Of a stretch of 64,000 nucleotides of DNA, positions 1 through 11,163 are shown piece after piece. Source of the stretch: Okapia johnstoni (Eukaryota; Chordata; Mammalia; Artiodactyla; Giraffidae); the NCBI GenBank assembly GCA_024291935.2, contig CM044306.1:19353001-19417000 (forward strand), written 5' to 3'. The notes beneath the pieces are model-generated. The model was not told where the DNA came from. It worked only from the letters and a program-made list of their open reading frames with translations, and searched no databases. The position numbers and the translations under genes are program-made. The first letter of the stretch is position 1. Every line of letters starts with the position of its first letter.

Positions 1-125
1 TCACCTATTGAAGGACATAATAATTGTTCCCAAGTTTGAGCACTTATGAATAAAGTTGCTATAAATAATTTGTGTGCAGGGTTTTGTGTAGATGTAAGTT
101 TTCATATAGGTACATACCAAGAAGT
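1..125 (-). mobile_element. L1 LINE 3' end fragment
   Basis: Reads like the antisense of a mammalian L1 3' region (tgaataaagttgctataaa... motif). Cut by the window edge. Confidence 0.5.
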
Positions 126-404
126 AGGTTTGCTAGATCCTAAAGGAAGCAATGTCACCAGGGATCTCTACATCTGTCACCGTCTTGCTCACACTTTTAG
201 TGGTGTTGGCATAGCCAAAAATCTTTTTTTAAAAAAATTCTCTACTCTTGGCTTTTGTGACATGTTCCTTTGGTTTTCCTTCAGTCTTGCTTGTCTTTCC
301 CAGTTGCCTTTCCTGGTTCGTCCTCTACCTGAACAGTAGTGGTGAAGTGCTTCAGACCACGGTCTGGGGCTCTCTTTTCTCTTCTTTTTCTATATCCTCT
401 CCCT

Positions 405-540
405 AATTTAGGTTATCCATTACTTTGGCTTTAACTATCATCTCCATCCTGATGACCGATGTATCTCTAACCCAAGTGTCTCCAGGCTCCCAATTTCTGT
501 GTCCTGATGCTTAATTGACATTTCTCTTTGAATGGTTACA
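405..540. repeat. Old mammalian interspersed repeat, family not named
   Basis: Resembles, in reverse orientation, the segment at 7230-7440 (ggctttaactatcatctcc... versus its complement), which suggests two copies of one ancient family. Confidence 0.35.
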
Positions 541-574
541 GTTATCTCCCATTTATCTGTCAAAAAACCCTCTT

Positions 575-825
575 TAAAAAAAATATATTTATTTACTGGA
601 GTATAGTTGTTTTATGCTGCTATGTCAGTTTCTGCTGTACAGCAAAGTGAATCAGCCATATCTATACATATAACCCCCTCTTTTTTGGATTTCTTTCCCA
701 CTTAGGTCACCTCAAAGCACTAAGTAGAGTTCCCTGTGCTATACTGTAGGGTCTTAGTATCTTTTTTTATATTGAAGTAGTTGACTTACAATATTGTATT
801 AGTTTCAGGTATACAGCAAAAAAAA
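575..825 (-). mobile_element. L1 3' end, antisense, split by the SINE that follows
   Basis: Typical ruminant L1 tail motifs in reverse (ggagtatagttg, tacagcaaagtgaatcag, agttccctgtgctatac). It resumes after the microsatellite and SINE. Confidence 0.7.
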
Positions 826-827
826 AT

Positions 828-858
828 ATCTAGATAGATAGATAGATAGATAGATAGA
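828..858. repeat. (TAGA)n microsatellite
   Basis: Seven or so TAGA units directly before a Bov-tA SINE. Confidence 0.9.
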
Positions 859-859
859 C

Positions 860-1070
860 ATGCTTACCAGGTGGCTCAGTGGTAGAGAATCCTCCTGCCA
901 GTGCAGAAGCAGGAGATGCAGGTTCCATCCCTGAGTTGGGAGGATCCCCTGGAGGAGGAAATGGCAACCCACTCCAGTATTCTTGTCTGGAAAATCCCTT
1001 GGACAGAGGAGCCTGACGGGCTGCAGTCCATGGGTCCCAAAGGGTTAAACACGACTGAGCTTGCAACAAC
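860..1070 (+). mobile_element. Bov-tA SINE
   Basis: tRNA-Glu-like head (ggtggctcagtggtagaga) followed by the BovA body (actccagtattcttg... cacgactgagc). Ends in a TG microsatellite. Confidence 0.85.
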
Positions 1071-1099
1071 ATGTGTGTGTGTGTGTGTGTGTGTGTGTA
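1071..1099. repeat. (TG)n microsatellite at SINE tail
   Basis: About 13 TG units grown from the 3' end of the Bov-tA. Confidence 0.85.
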
Positions 1100-1230
1100 T
1101 TTTCCAGATTCTTTACCAGTATAGGTTATTACAAGATATTGAGTATGGTTCCTTATGCTATACAGTAAACCTTATTGTTTATTTTATATATAGTGGTGTG
1201 TATCTGTTAATCCCATACTCCTAATTAATC
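1100..1230 (-). mobile_element. L1 3' end, antisense (continuation)
   Basis: tttaccagtataggttatta and tgctatacagtaaacc are L1 tail motifs continuing the 575-825 fragment. Confidence 0.65.
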
Positions 1231-1385
1231 CCTTCCCCCTAAAAACAGAACTCTTAAGCTTTCTCACCACAAGCTTGTGCCCTTCTCCCTGCCTAGCTGT
1301 CCCCATCTAAGAAAATAGCATCCCCATCTAGCCCATTGTAAAAGCTGAAAACCTAGGAATAGCCTTAATTCCCCCTTTCTCTCAG

Positions 1386-1550
1386 ACTTCCCTGTAGCTC
1401 AGATGGTAAAGAATCAGCCTGCAATGTGGGAGACCTGGGTTTGATCCCTGGGTTAGGAAGATCTCCTGGAGAAGGGAAAGGCTACCCACTACAGTATTCT
1501 GGCCTAGAGAATCCTATGGACTGTAGAGTCCATGGGGTTGCAAAGAGTTT
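1386..1550 (+). mobile_element. Bov-tA SINE, truncated
   Basis: Head cagatggtaaagaatcagcc and BovA body up to gttgcaaagagtt. Confidence 0.8.
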
Positions 1551-1717
1551 CTATTTTCCCCTTTGTCTCATGCTTCTGTTTCTCTTCTAACCATCAAGTC
1601 CTGCTGGTTCCACCTCTCAAGTTTTTTAAAATTCTTTATTTGTCTCGTCCTGACTTCCATTCCTGCTCTATGGTAGGCTAGATACCCTGAAAATCTCCCC
1701 TCAAAACACCAAGAGGG

Positions 1718-1870
1718 GACTTCCCTGGTGGCCCAAAGGTTAAGACTTCACACTTCCAATGCCAGAAGGCATGGGTTTGCTCTCTCCCTAGTCAGTGAAC
1801 TGGGGGAACTAAGATCCTACCTGCAGTGAGGCCAAAAAATAAACCAAAAAAAAAAAAAACAAAACAAAAC
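1718..1870 (+). mobile_element. CHR-type tRNA-Glu SINE
   Basis: Starts gggacttccctggtggccc and ends with an A-rich tail. Typical of cetartiodactyl CHR SINEs. Confidence 0.8.
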
Positions 1871-2215
1871 CCACCAAGAAATATTGGCTACACTGAGCTC
1901 TCCAGGAAATTAGGGAGAACTTCAGAGGCAAAAATCAAACAGAATCTCCCAAAATAAGGGAGAGGAAGTCAGCCTATAGTAGGGGTGGGTGTGGGGGGCA
2001 TTTCAATATCCCTGTTACTGATGACTTTTTGTTTTACAGCCACTCCAGGCAGCAGACCAGGTCTTGCTCTTGGCGAGGAATCTGCCAAGTTGAAAAGAAT
2101 TCCTAAGCATAGGGCTGTTGATTGTAGAGATTTGAATTTACCCTCTTTGGTCCCAGAAACTCCTATCTGAGATTTTTAACAGTCTGAACAAATAGCTTAC
2201 TTCCTTCCAGATGTG

Positions 2216-2445
2216 GTATCTAAATTATAACTCCCAGTCACTCACTATCTTACATCTTTATTGCTCTTATCACAAGAGGTAATTATCATCCCATTGACTT
2301 GTCTGTCTTCATCTCCAAGGCAGAGACCTGTCTGTCTTGTTCCACATTCTAAATTCTGCCTTTGGTTCCAGACCCAGGGTTTGTTTTTTTTTTGTATTTT
2401 CTTTTTTTGTTTTTTTTTAATGAATGAATGGGCCAGTGATTCTAG
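2216..2445 (+). repeat. L2-like LINE 3' end
   Basis: ggcagagacctgtctgtct and the TGAATGAATG tail resemble the L2 3' end. Old and diverged. Confidence 0.4.
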
Positions 2446-2620
2446 TAAGTAGTTCCTTCTGAGAGAAGATAAAATGATGTTATGTCAGTTTTGTTTTGGT
2501 ACTAAGCATTTCACTTTAATGCATTCTTGACCAGAGATGTATTAATACGTCTTTAGTCACCGAACATTATAGACCGAAGAGCTATCAGCATGTTTTTAGA
2601 GAGTGATAAAATTAACATCA

Positions 2621-2985
2621 GGGCTTCTCAAGTAGGGCTGCTGCTGCTGCTGCTGCCAAGTCGCTTCAGTCGTGTCCGACTCTGTGCGACCCCATGGACG
2701 GCAGCCTACCAGGCTCCTCCGTCCCTGGGATTCTCCAAGCAAGAACACTGGAGTGGGTTGCCATTTGCCTTCACCGTCAAGTAGGACTAGTGGTAAAGAA
2801 TCTGCCTGCTAATGCAGGAGACTCCGGTTCGATCCCTGGGTTGGAAATATCCTCCGGAGTAGAAAATGGCAACCCATTCTGGTATTCTTGCCTGGAAAAT
2901 TCCGTGGACAGAGGAACCTTGTGGGTTACAGTCCATTGGGTTGCAAAGAGTTGGACACGACTGAGCGAGTGCGTGCACATGTGTA
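2621..2985 (+). mobile_element. Bov-tA SINE carrying an inserted Bov-A unit
   Basis: Host head gggcttctcaagtagg (2621-2636) resumes as actagtggtaaagaatc at 2786. A reverse Bov-A sits between two copies of tcaagtagg (2628-2636 and 2777-2785). Confidence 0.8.
2637..2776 (-). mobile_element. Bov-A monomer inserted in a Bov-tA
   Basis: (GCT)n then aagtcgcttcagtcgtgtcc: one Bov-A unit in reverse, flanked by a 9-bp target duplication inside the host SINE. Confidence 0.8.
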
Positions 2986-3159
2986 CACACATGTAATTAA
3001 CATCACGTGCAAAGTTGTTAGAGCTTAAAATTGATCAGAGCTTCATTATATGACTTTTGTTGTTATCACTCACTTTTGCTCTGTTAGATTTTTGTCCCAA
3101 CCTTGTATATATTATAAAAGCAAGTTGATTACTGTAAAAAATTTTTAAATGACACATTG

Positions 3160-3560
3160 CAAAATTTTGAGTGAAGAATTTTTTGGTGAACCTAATGCAT
3201 ATACTTTCTCTGATTATCCGAATGACATATACTGGAGTATCACAATACGGTAGTTCTTCAGAATATAGTTCTGATTCAGACAATGTGAATATTAGACCCA
3301 CAAAAAGACAGAAAATCTGAGTGATTCTGATATGGAAAGTGAAAATGAAACTCATGGTGTGGTGAAGACTTTACAGGTGTGTCAGGTGTAACTATTATTT
3401 GAATGTAATAATCTGCAAAGTGTTAGTGAAATGACAGAATTAAGTTTTGACTGGTCAAAAGAAAAATTACCAGCCACAGGTGATAGTTTCTGCAAAAATC
3501 CCCTGGTCTGTAATGAGTTAGAACATAATTTTAATTTTTATGCAGAGTAGTGCACATAAA
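3160..3560 (+). pseudogene. Degenerate coding-like segment, possible DNA-transposon remnant
   Basis: Reading + with frame changes gives an acidic Ser/Asp-rich stretch (SSSEYSSDSDN, SDSDMESENE) then FDWSKEKLPATGDSF, with stops between. The acidic N-terminus recalls piggyBac-type transposases, but no catalytic motif is visible. Confidence 0.25.
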
Positions 3561-3659
3561 TAAGTTAGAAATCAAAGACTAATGCAAGACTTATATTAAA
3601 GATGATAGTTTTCTGTTCCACTCTTCTTATTTCCAAGTATTGCTTCCCAGAAACAGTCT

Positions 3660-3818
3660 TATTTATTTTAAAAATTATTTATATTTATTTATTTATTAGA
3701 CTGTTCTGGGTCTTAGTTACGGGACGTGGGACCTATTTCCTACCCGGGATCGAACCCCAACCCCTTGCCTTGAGAACATGGAGTCTTAGCCACTGGAAGG
3801 ACCACAAGGGAAGTCCCA
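3660..3818 (-). mobile_element. CHR-type SINE
   Basis: Ends ...cacaagggaagtccc on +, the reverse of the CHR head. Confidence 0.75.
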
Positions 3819-4119
3819 TCATCATAATTTTTAAACCATTTTAGTCAAACCACTAAATCATGAATTTTAAGTAAATAAGTATTGTGTACTGATAAGCTGC
3901 ATAGTATACTGTTACATGATTACGTTTTCTTTCACATTCAGATTTTTCCCCTGGAGTTAGTATTTTTATCTTAACAATGAATTTTTATAAAATAAAAAAA
4001 ATCAAAATTATTTTCATAAAAAATCAATTTACTTTTCTTATACCTATTGCTAACTTTCCCCAAATATTCCAACAGGTTTATCAAATGCCTGGCACTCTTA
4101 CTGAAGATACTTAAACACA

Positions 4120-4940
4120 TTCAGAATCTGTTCATCATTTTCTGGGCAACCCTCTCACCCTATCATCCTGCAATCTGAGTCCCCTTTCACCCGTCTTCTA
4201 TACTGGATTCCCCTTTCCCTAGATCTTATGTCTTCCTCTTTCTGTCTTGATTGCTTTATTTGCTGAACCACAAAGTCTAGTAAAATACTATCAGGAAAAG
4301 GTGCCTGGGAAATAACTTTTCTGAATTGTTGAGTACCTGAAATCTCTTTATTCTTTCTTCACCTTGAAGGATGGTTTGGGTGGGCACTGAATCATTCGTT
4401 CATCAACTCGAAGGCATTGCTGGCTCCTTTGGCTTTGAATCCTTCAGTGGCTGTGTTGAAAGGCTTGCGCTGTTCTGATTTTTTATCCTCTCCAAGAGGC
4501 CTGATTCTTTTCTCTGGAAGTGTGTATGACTTCTTCATTCCCACTGTGCTGAAATTTCACAGAATATGCCTTAGTGCAAGTCTATTTTCATTCATTGGAT
4601 TGAGTTCTAGATGGGTCCCTTTCAACCAGAAAAGGGGAATTCTTATTATTTCTTTGATAATTCTCACCTTTCCATTTTCCCCTTATCTTTTTCTGAGAAA
4701 GATCTTGGTCAGATATTGGATCTTTTGGACAGATCATCTAAGTTGTGTTGTGTTTTGTTTTCCTTCTGCTTCTATTTTCCATCTTTTTTGTTGTGGATTA
4801 TTTTCCATCTTTTTTTGTTGTAGATTTATTCCAGGAAGTTTTCTTGGTTCTTTCAACCCATCTATTTGATTTTAAATTCTGGCTGTCATTTTCAAGAGTC
4901 CTTTCTCAGTTGCCATTTTCATCTTCATCTTCTTTTTTTT
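4120..4940. other. Intronic T-rich stretch, unclassified old repeat
   Basis: Long pyrimidine-rich sequence that seems to continue after the CHR and BovB insertions (5097-5175, then 5816-6080). It looks like one old element broken by younger ones; family not identified. Confidence 0.3.
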
Positions 4941-5096
4941 AATTGAAAAATATTTATTTTGCTGTGCCAGGTCTTAGTTGCAACACATGGGAATCTTCAT
5001 TGTGGCATCTGGGATCTCTTTCCCTGACCAGGGATTGAACTCAGGCCCCCTGCACTGAGAGCTTGGAGTCTTAGCCACTGGTTCACCAGGAAGTCA
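4941..5096 (-). mobile_element. CHR-type SINE
   Basis: tgtgccaggtcttagttgc ... ggttcaccaggaagtc, a reverse CHR element. Confidence 0.75.
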
Positions 5097-5175
5097 TTCC
5101 TCTTAATTTTTATCCTATTCCTGTTTAACATACATAACTTGTCTCTTTGAGGATATTATTTATAGTTTTGTGAAG

Positions 5176-5815
5176 TTTTTGTATACTGCTAGCAACTCTG
5201 GAACCAGTGACAGACTTTATTTTCTTGGGCTCCAAAATCACTGCAGATGGTGATTGCAGCCATGAAATTAAAAGACGCTTGCTCCTTGGAAGAAAAGCTA
5301 TGACCAACCTAGACAGCTTATTAAAAAGCAGAGACATTACTTTGCCAACAAAGTTCTGTCCAGTCAAAGCTATGGTTTTTCCAGTAGTCATATATGGATG
5401 TGAAAGTTAGACTATAAAGAAAGTTGAGTGCCACAGAATTGATGCTTTTGAACTGTGGTGTTGGAGAAGACTCTTGAGAGTCCCTTGGACTGCAAGAAAA
5501 TCAAACCAGTCAGTCCTAAAGAAAATCAGTCCTGAATATTCATTGGAAGGACTGATGCTGAAGCTGAAGCTCCAATACTTCGGCCACCTGATGCAAAGAA
5601 CTGACTCATTTGAAAAGACCCTGATGTTGGGAAAGATTGAAGGTGGGAGGAGAAAGGGATGACAGAGGATGAGATGGTTGAATGGCATCGCTGACTTGAT
5701 GGACATGAGTTTGAGCAAGCTCTGGGAGTTGGTGATGGACAGGGAGGCCTGACGTGCTGCAGTCCATGGGGCTGCAAAGAGTTGGACACGACTGAGTGAG
5801 TGAACTGAACTGAGT
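5176..5815 (+). mobile_element. BovB (RTE) LINE 3' end
   Basis: Encodes a broken C-terminal piece of the RTE reverse transcriptase (FLGSKITADGDCSHEIKRR; an in-frame TAG at 5408-5410). Ends with the family 3' motif acacgactgagtgagtgaac. BovB is known for horizontal transfer between squamates and ruminants. Confidence 0.9.
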
Positions 5816-6485
5816 ATTCTCTGATTCCTGAGTTCCTCTTTTCTTATGTTCATCTCTCTCATATTGAAGGTTTTCTTCAAAAGGCTAATAGTTGAAGTTG
5901 AATGGTCTTATTTGCTTGTTGGGCTTCCCTGTGGGATGACTGGGGGAGGCCCTGACTGCCAGGCTTCTGGAAGCTGATGTATGTAGCTTCTCACCTTATT
6001 GCCATTGTTTCAGTTTAGTGCATCCTCAGCTGTGCCTGGTATCCCCAAGTCTGGAGTTAGCTTTCTCCAGGCAATAAGTATTCTTTCTGGGCTTGGAGAA
6101 AGGTAGTTATCTGGGGGATCTAAGTGCTGTTTATACAGGTTTTCAACCAGTTCTTCTATTTTTATCCCAACTTTTCACCCCCCCTTCAACCATATCTCCC
6201 ACCTCCAACTTTGAGCTTTTGGGGTGTTATCCAGCAGACACTTACTGTTCAGTTTTCTCGGCTGTACTAGGTCAGTTAACATCGCTCTACTTTCTGGATT
6301 CTAGAATTTTATTGACATATTTTGTCCATGGTCATCTCATTTCCCATTCTTTGTCCTTGTGGGTTTGTACCCATTGCCCCTGCTTTACTGTCACTTTAGT
6401 AGGCTTGTGGGTCATGTTTAACCAGAAGATCTGTATTATGTTCTCTTAGCACCCCTGTGTTTGCACATGCTGGTCCCTATACTTG

Positions 6486-6988
6486 TGTTGTAGCCACGCG
6501 TTCCAGGAAACAAATTCACTCAGAAGGACAATGCAGATAGTGGAGTGCAGTTTATTACACCGGCGGGCCCAAGTCAGAATCTCCTCTTAGCCAAGGACCC
6601 TGACCAGTTTTTGTGAAAACCTTATATACCTTAAGCGTACGTGCCCAAACCCACCTCCCCAAATTCCCTGAAACTAGTCTGAACAAAGGAGAAAAAGATA
6701 CGATCAAAGTTAACCTGTGATTCATATGCCTTAAACAGTGGACAGTTATCAATAGGCTTGTGGTCATTCCCCAATAAGCATAATAGAATGTATGATTCTG
6801 TTCGGTTACACACATAATTAGGGTATTCTTTTAGGCGATGGAGAGCCCTGGGGCTCTTCCTTCTGGGGGCCTGGTTTCCCAGTTGGTATGTCACTTCCGT
6901 AGATACTGGGCGTATAGCTCAAAGTCCATAGCCTGGCCCTAGTTGGAGTCCTGCTTTCAAGATAGAGCCTGTTCTGTTTCCTGCTTCA
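6486..6988 (-). mobile_element. Solo LTR of an endogenous retrovirus (BTLTR1-like)
   Basis: 503 bp starting TG and ending CA, flanked by CTTG direct repeats (6482-6485, 6989-6992). On the - strand a TATATAA-type box (about 6622-6629) precedes AATAAA (about 6549-6555), the correct U3-R order. No viral gene is attached. It lies antisense to STAT3 in intron 1. Confidence 0.75.
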
Positions 6989-7068
6989 CTTGGACTGGTT
7001 ATCCCTTCATTTCTAGCATTACCAGCTCTTCCACAGACCCACTATACCTTGTGAAGTAATCTCCAAGA

Positions 7069-7138
7069 GATGGAGAGAGGAGGAGGAGATAGAAAAAAGG
7101 AAGAAGAGGAAGTAAAGGAGGAAAGAGGAGAGAGATCG
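7069..7138 (+). repeat. Polypurine tract
   Basis: About 70 nt almost entirely A/G (gagaggaggaggagataga...). It could form a triplex; probably a decayed simple repeat. Confidence 0.7.
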
Positions 7139-7229
7139 GAGTCAAGGCTTATATTCAAGGTTTTTAGCATAAGCACATGCAGGAGTGGAGGTGTCATTTA
7201 CTAAAATGGGGTAGATTGAAGGAGAAGTT

Positions 7230-7440
7230 GGCTGGGAGAGGTTTTTAATGAAAGGGTTAGTTCAGGGTATATTAAATTTGGGATGCTTATTAGACATCCA
7301 AATGGAGATGTTGAGTAGCCAGAGGGTTCTGGAGTTCATGGGAGAGGCTAGGGCTAGAGATGTAAATTTGCGGATTGTCAGATGTTATTTTGAAGGAATA
7401 GGGACTGGATGACTCATTTAGAAAGTGAGTGCATAGGGGA
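7230..7440. repeat. Old mammalian interspersed repeat, family not named
   Basis: Contains ttagacatccaaatggagat and gctagagatgtaaattt, wording common to a widespread mammalian repeat whose name I cannot assign. Confidence 0.4.
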
Positions 7441-7518
7441 AAGAAGAGATTAACTAGCGACGTAGTTTTAACAGCAAAGCCTTTCCTTTTAAAACTCCAA
7501 ATTCCTTTCTCATGAAAG

Positions 7519-8060
7519 TTGGGCTCTATCAAGATGGCATTCCATCAGTGTGTTAGTAGAAGTGTTGTTCTGGTCACAAAGGGCCATAACCCAACTGAAA
7601 TTTTGGTGGCACAAAGCCCCCACCATCTTGTACTCACAGATTCTGTGGGCAGGGAATCTATAAGGCAGAGGTGGCTGGTCTTAGCTCCACAGTGTCGGGG
7701 GCCTCAGCTGGGAAGACTGTAACATCTGGGGGCCGTTATCATTGGGAGGCTGCTTCACTCACTCGTGGCCTGGGATGAATCAGTGGCTGACCTCAGCTGG
7801 GACTGTGCGCCAGCTGTCTCCACGTGGCCTCTCCCGCCTTGGGCTTCTCACAGGGTGTTGGGTTCTGGAGAATGAGCCTTCCGAGGGAATCAACATTTCT
7901 GTTACAACTCTATTGGTTGGAGCGGTCATGGGCTTAGCCAGATTCAAGGGCAAGGGACAAAGACTCCTTCTCTCAAAGGGAGGAATATCAGAGAATTTGG
8001 AGCCATGTTTTATACCCACCACAAATGCCCTTTTGGATTTGAGGTTCTGACCCCAAACCA
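7519..8060. repeat. Old mammalian repeat (LTR/MaLR- or DNA-element-like)
   Basis: Segments such as ccacgtggcctctcccgcc and ggaatatcagagaatttgga look like an ancient eutherian repeat. Type uncertain. Confidence 0.35.
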
Positions 8061-8547
8061 CAGTCACTTTGAAGGAAGAGGTTCTAAGACAGGATCCACA
8101 GATAAGGATTCCCAGTCCCAGTTATCTGGTGCTCCAGACTAAGTGCCCAGAATCAACTTAATATCTCTTTTAGAAAAGTAACCTGAATAAATTGAAGAAA
8201 AACTTCTTCCTTCTCTTCAGTAAGTGTTGAACTATATTGTGAGTCTGTGACATTGAGATTCAGAAATTTAGGTACTCATTCTCGGCTTTATTTTAGTTGC
8301 CTGTCTTAAAGGAACATTACTAACTTATACAGCATTCTAAGTCAGTGGGTGCTTTTTGACTCTTTTCTTTTGGGCTTTGGCCAAAGATACTAGTATCTGC
8401 AGGCTTCCCCTGACCCCAACCCCCTGCCCCGCCCCAGCAACTTGCCCTCCTCCTCCCTTTGCTGCTTCAAGCCCGGAAACTTTGACATGATGATTTGCTT
8501 CCCCAATGTACAGTGTGTTTCTTGAAGACTATACTCCTGTTTTTGTT

Positions 8548-8708
8548 TATTTTAAAAAATATTTATTTGGCTGTGGCGGATCTTTAGCTGCAGCATACAA
8601 ACTCTTGGTTGTGGCATATGGGATCTTCTTCCCCAATTAGGGATCAAACCCAGGCCCCCCGCTTTGGGAGCTCAGAGTCTTAGCCACTGAACCACCAGGG
8701 AAGTCCCT
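8548..8708 (-). mobile_element. CHR-type SINE
   Basis: ttggctgtggcggatcttta through ccaccagggaagtccc, in reverse. Confidence 0.8.
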
Positions 8709-9438
8709 ATACACCTGTTTCTAAAAGTTGGCAGCTTGCCTCTGATTCCTGTGAGGGTGAGTCCCTCTGCATTCATTGGAAGGATGGTTTGCTTCCCTCT
8801 AGAAAAACCTCCAAATTCTAGGTAACCAGTCACACGGGGTAGAACTAGTCTTGTTTTGTTAGATGCAGTTGCCATATTGCTGGCGTGCTTTTCAACACTG
8901 TAGCCATCAGTGACTGTTAGTAGGAACTTTTGCAGTGGAGGTGGTATTTATGTGTGTGTGTGCAAATGAGAGTAAAGGCGGCTATAAAGGCACTACTCAT
9001 TTGGTGTCTTAAATCTGATATCAGAATGATATGTAAGGGTCAAATGGAGGAGATGGAATCAAAACAAGAAAAAGCCTTAGCCACATTTGTAGGTGCTGTG
9101 GGCATTCAGAGTTGAAGCAGTGATTGGACCCTGGGTAGGGTTAGGGACGAGGGCTAAGTTCTCCAGAGGAGACAGGAAAAGGACGCACAACGCCGCCAAG
9201 GGGGAAACTACTTGAGGCAAGAGCACCATCGAAGAAGGAACACAGTCTGTGGAGGGTGGAGGTGAGGTCGAGGGGGAGATAAGTTGACATTTTGAAAGTC
9301 ATCTTGAGACTCAGAGGAGTGGAGGGGCCAAAGTTGGCTGAGGAGTTGGGGAACCTTAGCGGCTATAAAGATTTTGGGTGGGACAATGTTTTTGAACTGG
9401 GGGAGTTGCTGTAATTTTACTCTTATTGAAAAGTCACT

Positions 9439-9648
9439 ATCCAGAAAGGAAAAAGATTAAGTTCAGCCAAAATTTAAAAGGAGTTCTGCCATCTAAATAG
9501 CCATAAGTTAGCTTTTTATAAGGCAAAGTTCTTCACATTGTTGGTTAATAAATGTTAATGATTTATTCTGTAAAGCATTTATATACATTTACATGTAATT
9601 CTGTAATGCAATTAAAAATTTTTAATAATAAAACTTTCAAATTAAAAA
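9439..9648 (+). pseudogene. Short processed retrocopy of an unidentified mRNA 3' end
   Basis: About 210 bp bounded by perfect repeats aaaagtcact (9429-9438 and 9649-9658). The insert has AATAAA at 9627 followed about 11 nt later by an A tract. This is the pattern of a 5'-truncated, LINE-mobilised mRNA tail. The source gene was not recognised. Confidence 0.65.
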
Positions 9649-9814
9649 AAAAGTCACTGAAGGGTCATCCTCGAATTTTTCAAACAGCAAATCTGAAAGA
9701 GTTGGTCTGCTCCTCCGAATACTTCTTACTGGATGCAGAGTCCTTGCCTGGGAGAATATGTTTCAGTCAGTGGAGCTGTAATTCATAACAGTGGTTTATT
9801 TGTTCTATTTGTTT

Positions 9815-9955
9815 CTCTGAGTACCTGTTATGAGCTGGGCACCCTGCTGGATGCTGCGGGGTGAAGAGAGGAACAGACTGGTGAGCAAAGGCCCAGGCTC
9901 TTCCTGTCCTCAGGCTGACAGCCCAGTGTAGAGGTTACCAGTTCAAATTACGGAG
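9815..9955. repeat. MIR-like remnant
   Basis: tgttatgagctgggcaccc ... ctgacagcccagtgtagag has the wording of a MIR/MIR3-type SINE. Confidence 0.35.
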
Positions 9956-10737
9956 TCACAGTGCTCACTCGGGCCCAAGTACGGAGAACACACGGGGAAT
10001 CTTTCCCAAAGCAGTGTCTTCCCAACAGCAAAACTGGGGAAATTGTAAGCTAAGGATACAGGCACATTCACGGAGGGGCTTGAGCTGAGGTGATTTCAGC
10101 ATACAACTGGGGCAAAGGTCAACCGTCAATCGAGTCCAGGCTTTAGTTGATTGAGGTCAGGAGTGTCAGTGTCGTCCTTCCATCCTACACCTGGGTGGGG
10201 GCCTTGTATGTTGTTATGTGTATCCCTTGAGGAGGAACTAGGACTCTATCACTTTATCACTTTGTTGTTGTTTGCCTTTTCTCTGTTGGACTCCTGCTGA
10301 GACCTGTTCAGGGGCAAACATTGCAACCAGGATTAGGCGAAAATGGCTTCTCTTATGTGAAGAAAATCATTCCTGGTTCTCCTTCTTTAGAGACCTCATA
10401 ACCTGTCTGCTTACAAAATTGTTTATTTATGTTCCTAAAACCCTCTGACCTCCCCATTACCCTGGGGCAAGAGTTCCTGTTTCTTTGTATGGCTTACCCA
10501 AGAGCCTCTCCACCCTCATCTCATGCCATAGTTTCCTTCTGTGGTCTCCGAAGGGTTCTGCTTCGTTACAACTGCCTGGAGCCCATCTTTGGAGGTGATT
10601 ATTCAGTACATGTAGAGTAAGGACCAGCCTCTAGTGTCTCAGAGCCCTTCAGGTGACTGAGATGTGCTTGCTGGGTGAGCCCTGATCTCTGCCTTTGTTC
10701 TGAAGTTCTCAATCTGGCCACACCTTAGCATCATCAT

Positions 10738-11013
10738 CTGCTGCTGCTGCTAAGTCGCTTCAGTTGTGTCCGACTCTGTGCGACCCTATAGACGGCAGCC
10801 CACCAGGCTCCTCTGTCCATGGGATTTTCCAGGCAAGAGTACTGGAGTGGGTTGCCATTTCCTTCTCCAGCGCATGAAAGGGAAAAGTGAAAGTGAAGTC
10901 GCTCAGTCGTGTCCGACTCTTAGCGACCCCATGGACTGTAGCCTACCAGGCTCCTCTGTCCATGGGATTTTCCAGGCAAGAGTACTGGAGTGGGGTGCTA
11001 TTGCCTTCTCCGA
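10738..11013 (-). mobile_element. Bov-A2 SINE (dimer)
   Basis: (CTG)n then two Bov-A units in reverse, joined by the aaagtgaaagtgaagtcgct linker. Flanked by agcatcatc-type duplications. Confidence 0.85.
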
Positions 11014-11163
11014 GCATCATCTGAGGAGCTTTCAAATATTGAAACTTGGTTCCCATCCTCAACAATTCCCATTTGGCACCTGGTTTGGTTTCAAGGCATC
11101 TCTATTTTATTTTTTATTTTTATGAAAATATCTGCCCTCGTAATTCTGCTCTGCAGCTAGGGT

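Noticed and set aside
5176..5815. BovB open frames as a live reverse transcriptase
   Set aside because: Only the C-terminal end is present, with an in-frame stop; no RT or endonuclease core.
6486..6988. A full provirus at the LTR
   Set aside because: No second LTR, primer-binding site or gag/pol/env sequence was seen next to it; it is a solo LTR.
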